Positions 22,771 to 30,460 of a stretch of DNA of 47,157 nucleotides are shown one piece after another. Every line of letters starts with the position of its first letter. Position 1 is the first letter of the stretch. The notes under the pieces were generated by a model. That model was not told the origin of the DNA. It did not search any database and was given only the letters and a program-made list of their open reading frames with translations. The translations under genes were made by a program, and so were the position numbers. This stretch comes from RAM1 sp943372515 (GTDB lineage: Bacteria; Pseudomonadota; Gammaproteobacteria; Burkholderiales; Burkholderiaceae_C): assembly GCA_943372515.1 (NCBI GenBank), contig CALRYY010000026.1:1-47157 (forward strand), given 5' to 3'.

Positions 22771-24273
22771 TTCCACCTGGCGGGCACGGGTGTCGATGAT
22801 CGACGCCTCGATGTGGTCGCTGCCCAGCGTGCCTTCGCGCGACATCTTGCGTACCAGCTCCTGGGCCGCCTTGAAGCGGTCCATGGCTGCGGCGTAATCC
22901 AGCCAGGCCACCTGGGCCTCTGCCTCGGCGCGGATGGCGCGGATGTGCTGCCTCTGCGCCGCGTAGGCCTGCGCCAGCAATTGCCATGCGGCGGCGTCGC
23001 GCGTATTCAGCGCCACCCAGGTCTGCAGGCGTTGCGATGCGTCTGCGGTCCGGCCTGTCCGCATGGCGGCCTGCGCGAGCAGCAGCACATCGGGCCGGCC
23101 CCTGGCCGCGGCCGGCACCAGCGTCGTCGCACGGGTGGCATCACCCCCGGCAAGGACAATCTCCGCCAGCAGCAGCCGCGCCAGGCGCGCAGCAGAGGCA
23201 TCGTCTTGTACAAGGGGACGCAGGGCCAGCGCAAAGCGCTCTGCCTGGACCAGGTCGCGCTGTTTAAGGCTTGCCAGCGCTGCAGCATACAACGTGGCCG
23301 CCTGGCGCGCCGGGCCTTGCTGGGCAAGCGCCGCAGCCTGAGCCTCGGCGACGCGGGCGCGCAGCGCATCCACTGCCCCCTGGGACAGCACGCGTGCACG
23401 GGCCGTCACCAGCGCATGTTCAAGGGAAGGAGCCGGGGCCGATACATTGCGGCTGGCCAGTTGCTGGCGTGCCTGCATGTCGGCCATGCGCTCGGTGGTC
23501 ATGGGGTGGCTGCGCAGGTACGGGAACGCGCCGTTGTCGTTCAGCCGGGAGGCCTGCTGCAATTTGTCGAACATCGTTACAAAGCCCAGCGGCTCAAAGC
23601 CGGCCTGGGTCATCACTCCGTAGCCGATGCGATCGGCCTCGCGCTCCATGTCGCGCGAGAAATTGAGCTGGTTCTGCATCGCCATCGCCTGGCCGCCCGC
23701 CATCACGGCATTGGCGGCGTCAGGGTTCTTGCTGGCGGCGATGGCGCCGAGGATCATGGCGCCAATGAGCCAGGGTGTCTGGCGGTTTTGTTGCGTCATC
23801 AGGCGTGATATGTGGCGCTGCGTGACGTGACTGAGCTCATGCGCCAGGACGGAGGCCAGCTCGTCACGGTTGGCAACCGCGCCCACCAGCCCCAGGTGCA
23901 GGCCCAGGTAGCCGCCGGGCAATGCAAAAGCGTTGATGCTGCGGTCCTTGCCCAGGAAAATCTCCCAGGCAAAACGCTGGTCCAGCTCGGCGCTGAGTTC
24001 GCCGCGCTGGCGCGCTGCCGCCAGCAGGGGCTGCCAGATGCCCTGGACGTATTCGACCAGCACGGGGTCGTCGATGTAGTCCGGGTCACGGTACAACTCG
24101 CGCGCAATGCGTTCGCCCAGCTTGCGCTCGGCACTGGACGACATTTCGCTGCCGTCACCCAGGGTGGGGAGCTGGGCGCGGGCTGGCGCAAGCGCTGCAC
24201 AGGCGACCAGCACGGCTACTGCCAGCACCTGCCCGGTGCGCCACTGCCGGGGGATGTGAAACGGGACACTCAA
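22738..24273 (-). CDS. bepA: BepA-like M48 periplasmic metalloprotease with TPRs
   Basis: A 511-residue exported zinc protease. A signal peptide ends near ARAQ, then an M48 domain carries HELSH at 145-149 and the third-ligand helix MEREADRIG about 70 residues later. The C-terminal half is TPR-like (ERFALALRPLVQDDASAARLARLLLAE and similar). E. coli BepA degrades or assists LptD and other outer-membrane proteins stalled at BAM, and the same role is likely here. The gene overlaps the upstream TfpX/TfpZ gene by 4 nt (ATGA) and the holin-family gene tail to tail. Confidence 0.93.
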   Translation of the reverse strand: MSVPFHIPRQWRTGQVLAVAVLVACAALAPARAQLPTLGDGSEMSSSAERKLGERIARELYRDPDYIDDPVLVEYVQGIWQPLLAAARQRGELSAELDQRFAWEIFLGKDRSINAFALPGGYLGLHLGLVGAVANRDELASVLAHELSHVTQRHISRLMTQQNRQTPWLIGAMILGAIAASKNPDAANAVMAGGQAMAMQNQLNFSRDMEREADRIGYGVMTQAGFEPLGFVTMFDKLQQASRLNDNGAFPYLRSHPMTTERMADMQARQQLASRNVSAPAPSLEHALVTARARVLSQGAVDALRARVAEAQAAALAQQGPARQAATLYAAALASLKQRDLVQAERFALALRPLVQDDASAARLARLLLAEIVLAGGDATRATTLVPAAARGRPDVLLLAQAAMRTGRTADASQRLQTWVALNTRDAAAWQLLAQAYAAQRQHIRAIRAEAEAQVAWLDYAAAMDRFKAAQELVRKMSREGTLGSDHIEASIIDTRARQVESLLREQALER

Positions 24274-25028
24274 AACGAATCCACCGGCAAGAAGCCCACC
24301 ACCTCGGCGGTGGTGGAGTCAATCAGCACCGTCCAGAACAACTTGCGGGCGATCATCGGCACCCACAGCGTCGTGTCTTGTGTACGCCGCAGCTCCAGCA
24401 GCGCCTGGTCAATTTCAGCGGCGCGCGAAGGGTGCCGAAGCTTGAGATTGGCAATCGGCTTGCCCGCCTTCAGCACCGCGGAGCGAGAAGCTTCATAGGG
24501 TTGCCACAGGTCCGGGCGCGCGCTCAGTGCGAGGCCCTTGAGGGCAAGCATGGTGGCCTCGAATTTTTCCTTGTCGTCCCTGAAGGGGCGCACCGCAAGC
24601 AGGGTCGGTCCGCCCAGCGGTATCGCATCAACCCCGGTGGGAACCCTGTCCATCAAGTCCACCGGGATGTCCACGACATGAACAACGCGGAAGCGGTCGA
24701 GTTCGAAAACAAGGTGCGCCGGCCGGGCAAGCGAGACGGTCCACAACCCGTAGCCCAGGCCCGCAAGCTGGATGAGGGCAACCACCACCAGATCACGGCG
24801 AAGCTCTTTCAGCGGTTTGGCCAGATTGAAGATGGACAGCGTGATCAGCGGTCCCAGGACCACGTCAACGGCGACAACGATCAGGAAGAGTTCACGCCCG
24901 CCCGAAATCTCCCGGTACGGATAGGGGTACCACAGGCCAAACACAAGGATCGCTGCCAGCACGGCGACTGCAAGGCTGATCCCCAGGTGAATGCCGGCAG
25001 CGCGCAAGCGGCTTTTCCAGTTAAGCAT
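24270..25028 (-). CDS. TfpX/TfpZ family type IV pilin accessory protein
   Basis: A 252-residue inner-membrane protein of the TfpX/TfpZ family. About four hydrophobic segments lie in the first 95 residues (GISLAVAVLAAILVFGLW, LFLIVVAVDVVLGPLITL and others), followed by a periplasmic domain ending STTAEVVGFLPVDSF. In Pseudomonas these proteins are encoded with particular pilin alleles and promote their surface display. Here it is 3.6 kb from the three pilin genes and instead pairs with bepA. I chose ATG 25028, which has a GGGGGA stretch 8-13 nt upstream; an in-frame ATG at 25046 lacks one. Confidence 0.85.
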   Translation of the reverse strand: MLNWKSRLRAAGIHLGISLAVAVLAAILVFGLWYPYPYREISGGRELFLIVVAVDVVLGPLITLSIFNLAKPLKELRRDLVVVALIQLAGLGYGLWTVSLARPAHLVFELDRFRVVHVVDIPVDLMDRVPTGVDAIPLGGPTLLAVRPFRDDKEKFEATMLALKGLALSARPDLWQPYEASRSAVLKAGKPIANLKLRHPSRAAEIDQALLELRRTQDTTLWVPMIARKLFWTVLIDSTTAEVVGFLPVDSF

Positions 25029-25089
25029 GGTCGTATCATCCCCCATTGAGATGAATAGTTTGTAAACGGCTTTTTACCAGCCCTTTCCC

Positions 25090-25566
25090 ATGAGCTCTTT
25101 TACCCATTTTGACGCGCATGGCCAGGCCCACATGGTGGACGTGGCTGACAAGGCCGCCACGCACCGCATTGCGGTAGCAACGGGCCGCATTGACATGTTG
25201 GCCGCGACGCTGGCGTTGGTCGAAAGCGGCACGGCCAAAAAGGGCGATGTCCTGGGTATTGCCCGGATTGCCGCTATCCAGGCAGCCAAGAAAACCAGCG
25301 ATTTGATCCCGCTGTGCCATCCGCTGGCACTGACACGTGTGGCCATCGAATTCTCGGTGCTGGCGCAGGGTCCTTCGATCGTCTGCACCGCTACGGTTGA
25401 AACCGTTGGGCCCACGGGTGTGGAGATGGAGGCGCTGACTGCTGTGCAGATCGGCCTGCTGACCATTTATGACATGTGCAAGGCCGTTGACAGGGGCATG
25501 ACCATCAGTGGCGTGCGATTGCTGGAAAAGCACGGTGGCAAGTCGGGCAGTTTCACCGCTGGATAA
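25090..25566 (+). CDS. moaC: Cyclic pyranopterin monophosphate synthase
   Basis: A 158-residue enzyme that, with MoaA, turns GTP-derived 3',8-cH2GTP into cyclic pyranopterin monophosphate, the first molybdenum-cofactor intermediate. Family signatures are complete: KKTSDLIPLCHPLALT with the active-site His, VETVGPTGVEMEALTAV, and YDMCKAVDRGM with the catalytic Asp and Lys. It stands alone among unrelated genes and overlaps the convergent pglL gene by 14 nt at its 3' end. Confidence 0.97.
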   Translation: MSSFTHFDAHGQAHMVDVADKAATHRIAVATGRIDMLAATLALVESGTAKKGDVLGIARIAAIQAAKKTSDLIPLCHPLALTRVAIEFSVLAQGPSIVCTATVETVGPTGVEMEALTAVQIGLLTIYDMCKAVDRGMTISGVRLLEKHGGKSGSFTAG

Positions 25567-27052
25567 CTTGCGCAGGCGGGGGCGCATCCGCACCCTGCAC
25601 TGCACGCCAATGCGCGTACTCTGCCGGGAAGGCTGCCCGAAAACGCGCCAGGTGCACCAATGCCTCATCGTCGCGGCCCAACAAGGTCAGGCTATCAATC
25701 AGTACCTTGATGACTCGCGGCTCGGGTGAATAGTGCACAAGCCGGCGCGCAAGAGCCGCCATGTGTGCGGCGTTGGCGCGGGTGAGCTTTGTGGTTGTGA
25801 GCTCTGCAAAATCTACTTGGTCCCGGAACAGCCATGTGTTGCGCGCCTTTGAAAGTGGGTCAATGCGGTACGCTGGATTGCGTTCCTCGTGCGCCAGATA
25901 GATCTGGCTGACTCGCCAGTAATCCCACCCGGCAAACAGGGCGGCCCCCAGCATGACAGCAGCAGCGGTGCTCAACGCCGTTTCCACTGGACCCGATCGC
26001 CTGGCATGCAATCCAGTGGCCCTGGAGCGGCAGAGCACGGCCACACTGGCACCCACCGCCAGGCAAAAGGGCCCGTACCAAAGCGGGTATTCCACCAGGC
26101 TATGCAACAGGATGACTGCCAGCACCATCCATGCCATCTGCTGGTGTGGGCGCGTTTCACGCCACGGCGCATTGGCCACGACCAGGCCTATCATGGCTGT
26201 TGTTGCCAGCAGGGCAGCCGGCATCCCCAGCTCGACGGCAATGTGAAGAGGCAGCAGGTGCGCGTTGTCCAGAATGTCGCAGAAGCGCTGGCCTGGATAC
26301 AGCGTGGCGTAGTGGGCATAGTCCAGTTCCCCCCAGCCCCAGCCGAGCCAGGGCCGCTGTGCGACCAGGTGGACGACATTGGCCCAGAGGACAGTTCGGC
26401 TTCCGCACCCGGAGCTTGCTGCAATCCGGTCGAAAACCGTAGGCGCCTGAACGCCTTGCCACTGAACAAGCAAAACCGGCAAGACTGTGGTTGACAGCAT
26501 GTAGCCCCCAACGCCGGCCAACAGGAAAGCCGCCACGCGCCGACTGCGCAATGACGGCCACATAACGGGTGCCAGGCACATCAGGACCAGACCCAACGCG
26601 CCGGTACGCGAAGCCGAAGCAGCGTTACCAGCAACCAGAACCAACACAGCTGGAATGGCGTAGCGCCACCGAAGGCCACTGCACACGCCGGCCAGAAGTG
26701 CGATCTGCCCAATGAGGGTCAATGTGGCGAACTGGTTGCGCTGGCGCAGCGCGGCATAGGCATTGCCGACAGGCGATCCAGGCACCCAGGGCGAAAGATG
26801 CTGCGCCTGACCAAAGTACTGCAATAGCGCCATTGCCGAGCTGATCAACGCGGCCCAGACCCACGCCGACGTGACGACGTCTGACATGTTTTCGAACAGC
26901 CCGGCGTCAGCGCGCATCAATACCAACAGCAGACCTGTGGCGCCCAGGGTAACGAGCCAGGGCTCTACAGATGGCGACGGTCCGGAAGCAAACGGGTAAA
27001 CCCAAGGTAGCGCGAGCAGCACCCATGCAAGAGATCGAACGACCGCATTCAT
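25553..27052 (-). CDS. pglL: PglL-type O-oligosaccharyltransferase (Wzy_C)
   Basis: A 499-residue polytopic inner-membrane protein with about ten to eleven helices, of the Wzy/WaaL/PglL superfamily. The motif region RIAASSGCGSRTVLWANVVHLVAQRPWLGWGWG and the periplasmic loop His in LDNAHLLPLHIAVELG are typical. A C-terminal soluble TPR-like tail (YSPEPRVIKVLIDSLTLLGRDDEAL) fits the PglL-specific Wzy_C_2 domain. PglL enzymes transfer lipid-linked glycans to Ser/Thr of pilins. Nearby pilins, a TfpX-like gene and two glycosyltransferases support a pilin-glycosylation role. An O-antigen ligase or polymerase is the main alternative. Confidence 0.82.
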   Translation of the reverse strand: MNAVVRSLAWVLLALPWVYPFASGPSPSVEPWLVTLGATGLLLVLMRADAGLFENMSDVVTSAWVWAALISSAMALLQYFGQAQHLSPWVPGSPVGNAYAALRQRNQFATLTLIGQIALLAGVCSGLRWRYAIPAVLVLVAGNAASASRTGALGLVLMCLAPVMWPSLRSRRVAAFLLAGVGGYMLSTTVLPVLLVQWQGVQAPTVFDRIAASSGCGSRTVLWANVVHLVAQRPWLGWGWGELDYAHYATLYPGQRFCDILDNAHLLPLHIAVELGMPAALLATTAMIGLVVANAPWRETRPHQQMAWMVLAVILLHSLVEYPLWYGPFCLAVGASVAVLCRSRATGLHARRSGPVETALSTAAAVMLGAALFAGWDYWRVSQIYLAHEERNPAYRIDPLSKARNTWLFRDQVDFAELTTTKLTRANAAHMAALARRLVHYSPEPRVIKVLIDSLTLLGRDDEALVHLARFRAAFPAEYAHWRAVQGADAPPPAQVIQR

Positions 27053-27103
27053 GCCTGAAGCAAGGAGCGCGAAAGCGAGCCGACTCGTGAACTAAGATAT
27101 CGC

Positions 27104-27598
27104 ATGGCCTTCATAGACGACCGCCTGCTGGATGTGGACAAGCACGGTGCGCTTCGCGCGCCCTCAGTCTTGTGGATCGCGCTTGCGGTACTTTGCCGCT
27201 ACTGGATCCTTGTTGTGGTGGTGTTTGCATCAGCGCGGCGGGCACCGGATGTGGTGCGGGTTCTGGGTGACGGGTTTTCATGGTACTTCCTCCTGCTGGA
27301 AATTCCCGCCATCGTGATTTTGCTGGCCGCCGCACGCCGCAGGCCCGAGGCCGGTGAACTGTGTCGCTGGGTCTGGCGCAATGCGCGTGTTTTTATTGCC
27401 TGTGCCGTCGTGGCGCATCTGGGCGCTACAGCCTGGCTGCTTTGGAGCGCGGATGTGTGGCGGCGCTGGCCCGAGCTATTCCTGGCAAGCTGCAATCTCA
27501 TTGACCTGGCAGTCCTCACCAGCGTCCTGCGCGACGACTACTATCGCCAGCTGTTCTCGGATTTCCCTCCCAAGCAACCTGTGGAAGCAACTCAATGA
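27104..27598 (+). CDS. DUF2919 inner-membrane protein
   Basis: A 164-residue protein with about four membrane helices (LWIALAVLCRYWILVVVVF, FLLLEIPAIVILLAAA, FIACAVVAHLGATAWLLW, LIDLAVLTSVL). The N-terminal DKHGALRAPSVLWIAL fits DUF2919, whose function is unknown. No ribosome site precedes ATG 27104, but TAAGAT lies 5 nt upstream (27093-27098), so the mRNA could be leaderless. It overlaps the next glycosyltransferase gene (ATGA) and may help deliver its product. Confidence 0.72.
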   Translation: MAFIDDRLLDVDKHGALRAPSVLWIALAVLCRYWILVVVVFASARRAPDVVRVLGDGFSWYFLLLEIPAIVILLAAARRRPEAGELCRWVWRNARVFIACAVVAHLGATAWLLWSADVWRRWPELFLASCNLIDLAVLTSVLRDDYYRQLFSDFPPKQPVEATQ

Positions 27599-28275
27599 TC
27601 CGCATTTTCATCGGCTTTGACGAGCGGGAAACCGTCGCCTGGCATGTCTTGACACACAGCATCCTCGAGCGATCCAGTGAGCCCGTCAGCTTTGTTCCTT
27701 TGGCCCTGCCCAACCTGGGCAAGCTGATGTGGCGCGAGAAGAACCCGTTGCAATCAACCGATTTTTCCTTCTCGCGCTTCCTGACGCCGTACCTGTGCGG
27801 CTATGAGGGCTGGTCGTTGTTTATGGACTGCGACATGCTGGTGCTGGATGACATTTCGAAGTTGTGGGCGCTACGCGACGACAGGTTTGCCGTGATGTGC
27901 GTCAAGCATGACCATCAGCCAGCCGAGAAGGTGAAGTTCCTGGGAGCGCCGCAGACGCCCTATGCCAAGAAAAACTGGTCAAGTGTCATGTTGTTCAACA
28001 ACGCCCGTTGCCGCGCCCTGACGCCCGAGTATGTGAACACAGCCAGTGGCCTGGAGTTACATCAATTCAAGTGGCTGGAGAATGATTCGCTGATTGGTGA
28101 TCTGCCAGAGAAATGGAATCATCTGGTGGGCTACACATCACCGAACACCAATGCTGCCAATGTTCATTTCACATTGGGCGGGCCCTATTTCAATGAGTAT
28201 GCCGATTGCGAATTCAGCAAGCAATGGAATGAGGCCAAGGCCAACATGATGCGCGTTGATCAGCGGCGCATCTAG
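27595..28275 (+). CDS. Glycosyltransferase, GT8/GT24-like
   Basis: A 226-residue cytoplasmic sugar transferase with a GT-A-like fold. It opens IRIFIGFDERETVAWHVL, has a DxD metal site at residues 78-80 (FMDCDMLVLDDI), and ends with a His-containing C-terminal element (NVHFTLGGPYFNEY) as in family 8 enzymes. Short members like this occur in polysaccharide and glycoprotein loci of betaproteobacteria. It is coupled to the DUF2919 gene and lies between pglL and the pilins, so it may build the pilin glycan. The sugar is unknown. Confidence 0.83.
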   Translation: MIRIFIGFDERETVAWHVLTHSILERSSEPVSFVPLALPNLGKLMWREKNPLQSTDFSFSRFLTPYLCGYEGWSLFMDCDMLVLDDISKLWALRDDRFAVMCVKHDHQPAEKVKFLGAPQTPYAKKNWSSVMLFNNARCRALTPEYVNTASGLELHQFKWLENDSLIGDLPEKWNHLVGYTSPNTNAANVHFTLGGPYFNEYADCEFSKQWNEAKANMMRVDQRRI

Positions 28276-28290
28276 CATTCGTGCAAAAGG

Positions 28291-28626
28291 CTACGCCTTC
28301 TGATCGCCGTTTTTCCTGCTCAGATGGACGACAACAGCTTCGGTCGCAAAATCAACAAACTCCTTGGAGTACCCAAGTTCGGTCAATTCCCAGCGGAATG
28401 AATTTCCGAAGACTGCCTTGGTAATCCAGCCCAGCTTGTGCACGGCGTGAAACTCTACAGCGCGCTGGCAGGCTTCTTCAACGATGCGGGTTAACCTGTT
28501 CACAGAGGGCCGCCTCCCGGCCTGGGTGTCCAGAGCCGGGGGGTAGCGCCGTGAAATCTGTTTGGCCAAATCAGCTGCAAACTCTTTTGAAGCGGTCAGC
28601 TTTGCGGTGCCAAAAAAAGAGAACAT
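28291..28626 (-). CDS. Uncharacterised protein downstream of the pilins
   Basis: A 111-residue protein I do not recognise, with no signal peptide or membrane segment beyond a hydrophobic first few residues (MFSFFGTAKLT). It is probably helical (EFAADLAKQISRRYP, then RIVEEACQRAVEFHAVHKLGWI). It is the first gene after the third pilin on the same strand. The pilin terminator hairpin ends only 4 nt before its ATG, and no ribosome site is visible. Translation would need either read-through or an internal promoter. Confidence 0.6.
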   Translation of the reverse strand: MFSFFGTAKLTASKEFAADLAKQISRRYPPALDTQAGRRPSVNRLTRIVEEACQRAVEFHAVHKLGWITKAVFGNSFRWELTELGYSKEFVDFATEAVVVHLSRKNGDQKA

Positions 28627-28630
28627 GAAG

Positions 28631-28650
28631 AAAAGGGCCTGACGGCCCTG
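28631..28650 (-). terminator. Intrinsic terminator of the downstream pilin gene
   Basis: On the minus strand AGGGCC-GTCA-GGCCCT is followed by TTTC, 16 nt after the pilin stop. The same GGGCC/GGCCC stem is used after all three pilins. Confidence 0.75.
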
Positions 28651-28665
28651 AGGGGTAAGGGAAAA

Positions 28666-29070
28666 TCAGGTACCCCGGCAAGAAGCGGGTGCGTACTTCG
28701 GAAGGTTGGCGTTGCAAACCCAGTTGACGGTCTGACCGGTCCAGGACGGCGTCAGGGTCACGATGAATGCATTGGTGCCCAAGGCGGCAGCGGCACTCAC
28801 GACAATCGTCCCGGCTGCAGCCACTGTGCCGTCAGCAACGAACTTGGACGAGTTGATGGAAATACCCGTGATCGACACGCAGCTGTTGTTCTGCTGGCAC
28901 AACTCGGTAACTGCAGTGCGAGCCGAAGAGGCTGCCAGCAGCACTTCGGATGCGCGTGCACGAACCGTGTAATCCTGGTAAGCGGGCAATGCCACCGCAG
29001 CCAGAATGCCGATGATTGCAACCACAATCATCAGCTCAATAAGGGTAAAACCCTTTTGTAGCGACTTCAT
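28666..29070 (-). CDS. pilA: Type IV pilin (PilA-type), downstream copy
   Basis: A 134-residue type IVa major-pilin-like protein. The class III leader MKSLQKG is cut before Phe8 by prepilin peptidase, giving FTLIELMIVVAIIGILAAVALPAY with the assembly-essential Glu5. Cys58-Cys64 and Cys119-Cys131 are likely disulfides, the latter enclosing the D-region. The C-terminus is Cys-Arg-Gly-Thr. It differs from the middle copy at only about nine positions, mostly at 71-92 and 118-124. An AGGAG site precedes the ATG. Confidence 0.95.
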   Translation of the reverse strand: MKSLQKGFTLIELMIVVAIIGILAAVALPAYQDYTVRARASEVLLAASSARTAVTELCQQNNSCVSITGISINSSKFVADGTVAAAGTIVVSAAAALGTNAFIVTLTPSWTGQTVNWVCNANLPKYAPASCRGT

Positions 29071-29097
29071 AGAGACTCCTTTACATGTATAGGTGAT

Positions 29098-29142
29098 GCC
29101 GCCCTATCAAGCGGCGAAGTTCACGAGCAACTTTCGTACCGG
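29098..29142 (-). promoter_or_regulatory. Sigma-54-like promoter and 5' stem-loop of the downstream pilin
   Basis: Minus strand: CCGGTAC-GAAAG-TTGCT gives GG-N10-GC spacing (GG at 29040+100/99, i.e. 29140-29139; GC at 29128-29127). The predicted start is near 29115, leaving a 45-nt leader. The leader's first bases form the stem GCCGC (29115-29111) with GCGGC (29102-29098). The -24 box reads CGGTAC rather than TGGCAC. Confidence 0.55.
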
Positions 29143-29260
29143 CTGCATGTCGCGCATTTTCACGCTGAACAGTTCGCACTTTGGCTTCACAGCGACAGAA
29201 TTCAGTAGCTGTTGGACAAAAGTGTCAGATGAAGAGGGTCCCAAGAAGAAGACTACACAT

Positions 29261-29283
29261 AAAAGGGCCCGCAGGCCCCTTGA
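29261..29283 (-). terminator. Intrinsic terminator of the middle pilin gene
   Basis: Minus strand: GGGCC-TGCG-GGCCC extended by AAG against TTT, followed by TTTTA, starting 13 nt after the stop. Confidence 0.8.
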
Positions 29284-29295
29284 GTTTGAATTAGA

Positions 29296-29700
29296 TCAGG
29301 TACCGCGGCAGGATGCGGGGGCGTACTTGGGAATGCTGGAGTTGCAAATCCAGTTCACCGTCTGACCAGTCCACGAAGGCGTCAGGGTCACGATGAACGC
29401 GTTGGTGCCGAGAGCGGCCGCTGCGCTCACTGTGATCGTTCCGGCCGCATCGACAGCGCCGTCCGCAACGAATTTGGACGAGTTGATGGTGATGCCTGTG
29501 ATCGATACGCAGCTGTTGTTCTGCTGGCACAACTCGGTGACTGCAGTACGTGCGGACGATGCAGCCAGCAGCACTTCAGAGGCACGCGCGCGAACCGTGT
29601 AATCCTGGTAGGCGGGCAGCGCTACCGCAGCCAAGATGCCGATGATTGCAACCACAATCATCAACTCAATAAGGGTAAAACCCTTTTGTAGTGACTTCAT
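29296..29700 (-). CDS. pilA: Type IV pilin (PilA-type), middle copy
   Basis: A 134-residue pilin almost identical to the downstream copy, with the same leader, cleavage site, Glu5, four cysteines and C-terminal Thr. Differences cluster in exposed segments (GITINSS, GAVDAAGTIT, NWICNSSIP). I use ATG 29700 with AGGAG 5 nt upstream; an in-frame GTG-type start at 29718 has no ribosome site and would lengthen the leader against the family pattern. The gene and its upstream 95 nt are duplicated in the downstream copy with a period of about 630 nt. Confidence 0.95.
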   Translation of the reverse strand: MKSLQKGFTLIELMIVVAIIGILAAVALPAYQDYTVRARASEVLLAASSARTAVTELCQQNNSCVSITGITINSSKFVADGAVDAAGTITVSAAAALGTNAFIVTLTPSWTGQTVNWICNSSIPKYAPASCRGT

Positions 29701-29727
29701 AGAGACTCCTGTACACATATAGGTTAA

Positions 29728-29772
29728 GCCGCCTTATCAAGCGGCGTGATCAAGGAGCAACTTTCGTACCGG
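29728..29772 (-). promoter_or_regulatory. Sigma-54-like promoter and 5' stem-loop of the middle pilin
   Basis: Same CCGGTAC-GAAAG-TTGCT arrangement as the downstream copy (GG at 29770-29769, GC at 29758-29757). The predicted start near 29745 coincides with the first base of the GCCGC (29745-29741)/GCGGC (29732-29728) stem. The leader is 45 nt. Confidence 0.55.
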
Positions 29773-29886
29773 CTACAGGTCACGTATTTGCAGGCTGAAC
29801 AGTTGGAAATTCACCGTCAAAGCGACAGAATTGCGCCGCGTCTGGACAGGAATGTGAGCGTTGACGCAGTCGCAGGAAAGACCCAT

Positions 29887-29910
29887 AAAAATGGGCCCGA
29901 AGGCCCGTTG
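29887..29910 (-). terminator. Intrinsic terminator of the upstream pilin gene
   Basis: Minus strand: GGGCC-TTCG-GGCCC with the very stable UUCG tetraloop, followed by ATTTTTA. Confidence 0.8.
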
Positions 29911-29924
29911 ATCTTTGGGGGAAG

Positions 29925-30329
29925 TCAGACCCCCCGGCAGGAAGCAGGCGCATATTTGGGAACGTTGGTATTGCATACCCAGTTCACCGTCTGCCCGGTC
30001 CAGGATGGCGTCAGGGTCACGACGAAGGAACTGGTGCCGATTGCGTCAGCAGCGCTCACAACAATTGTTCCAGCCGCACGTACAGTGCCTTGGGCGACGA
30101 ATTTAGACGATGCGATGGTGACGTTCGTGATGCCATTGCAGCCGTTGTTGATCTGGCACAGCTCCGTGACCGAAGTGCGTGCAGAGGACGCAGCCAGCAA
30201 CACCTCAGACGCCCGCGCACGGACGGTGTAGTCTTGGTAAGCGGGCAAGGCCACCGCAGCCAGAATGCCGATGATGGCAACCACAATCATCAGCTCAATA
30301 AGGGTAAAGCCCTTTTGTAACGATTTCAT
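29925..30329 (-). CDS. pilA: Type IV pilin (PilA-type), upstream copy
   Basis: A 134-residue pilin with the same leader and N-terminal helix as the other two but more diverged in its head (LCQINNGCNGITNVTIASS, AQGTVRAAG, SAADAIGTSSFVV). The four cysteines are kept. The last residue is Val instead of Thr. It has a full-strength AAAGGAGGT ribosome site and lacks the 5' stem-loop seen in the other two leaders. This copy is therefore probably expressed or used differently. Confidence 0.95.
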   Translation of the reverse strand: MKSLQKGFTLIELMIVVAIIGILAAVALPAYQDYTVRARASEVLLAASSARTSVTELCQINNGCNGITNVTIASSKFVAQGTVRAAGTIVVSAADAIGTSSFVVTLTPSWTGQTVNWVCNTNVPKYAPASCRGV

Positions 30330-30383
30330 TCAGACCTCCTTTAAATATAAAGAAACATATTTCCTGCTTGAACGCAAAAATAT

Positions 30384-30400
30384 TGTAACTTTAGTGCCAA
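30384..30400 (-). promoter_or_regulatory. Sigma-54-like promoter of the upstream pilin
   Basis: Minus strand: TTGGCAC-TAAAG-TTACA. The -24 box is perfect consensus; the -12 box reads TTACA instead of TTGCA. The predicted start near 30373 gives a 44-nt leader, matching the 45-nt leaders of the other pilins, which supports the call. Confidence 0.5.
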
Positions 30401-30460
30401 TTTCTGGCAACGTATTTTTAAAGTCGAATGAATCGTTCAACGCCTTCAAGTCGGCAGACT

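Noticed and set aside
29746..30231. Plus-strand ORFs antisense to the pilins
   Set aside because: Translations are mirror frames of the pilins; the pilins have leaders, promoters and terminators on the minus strand.
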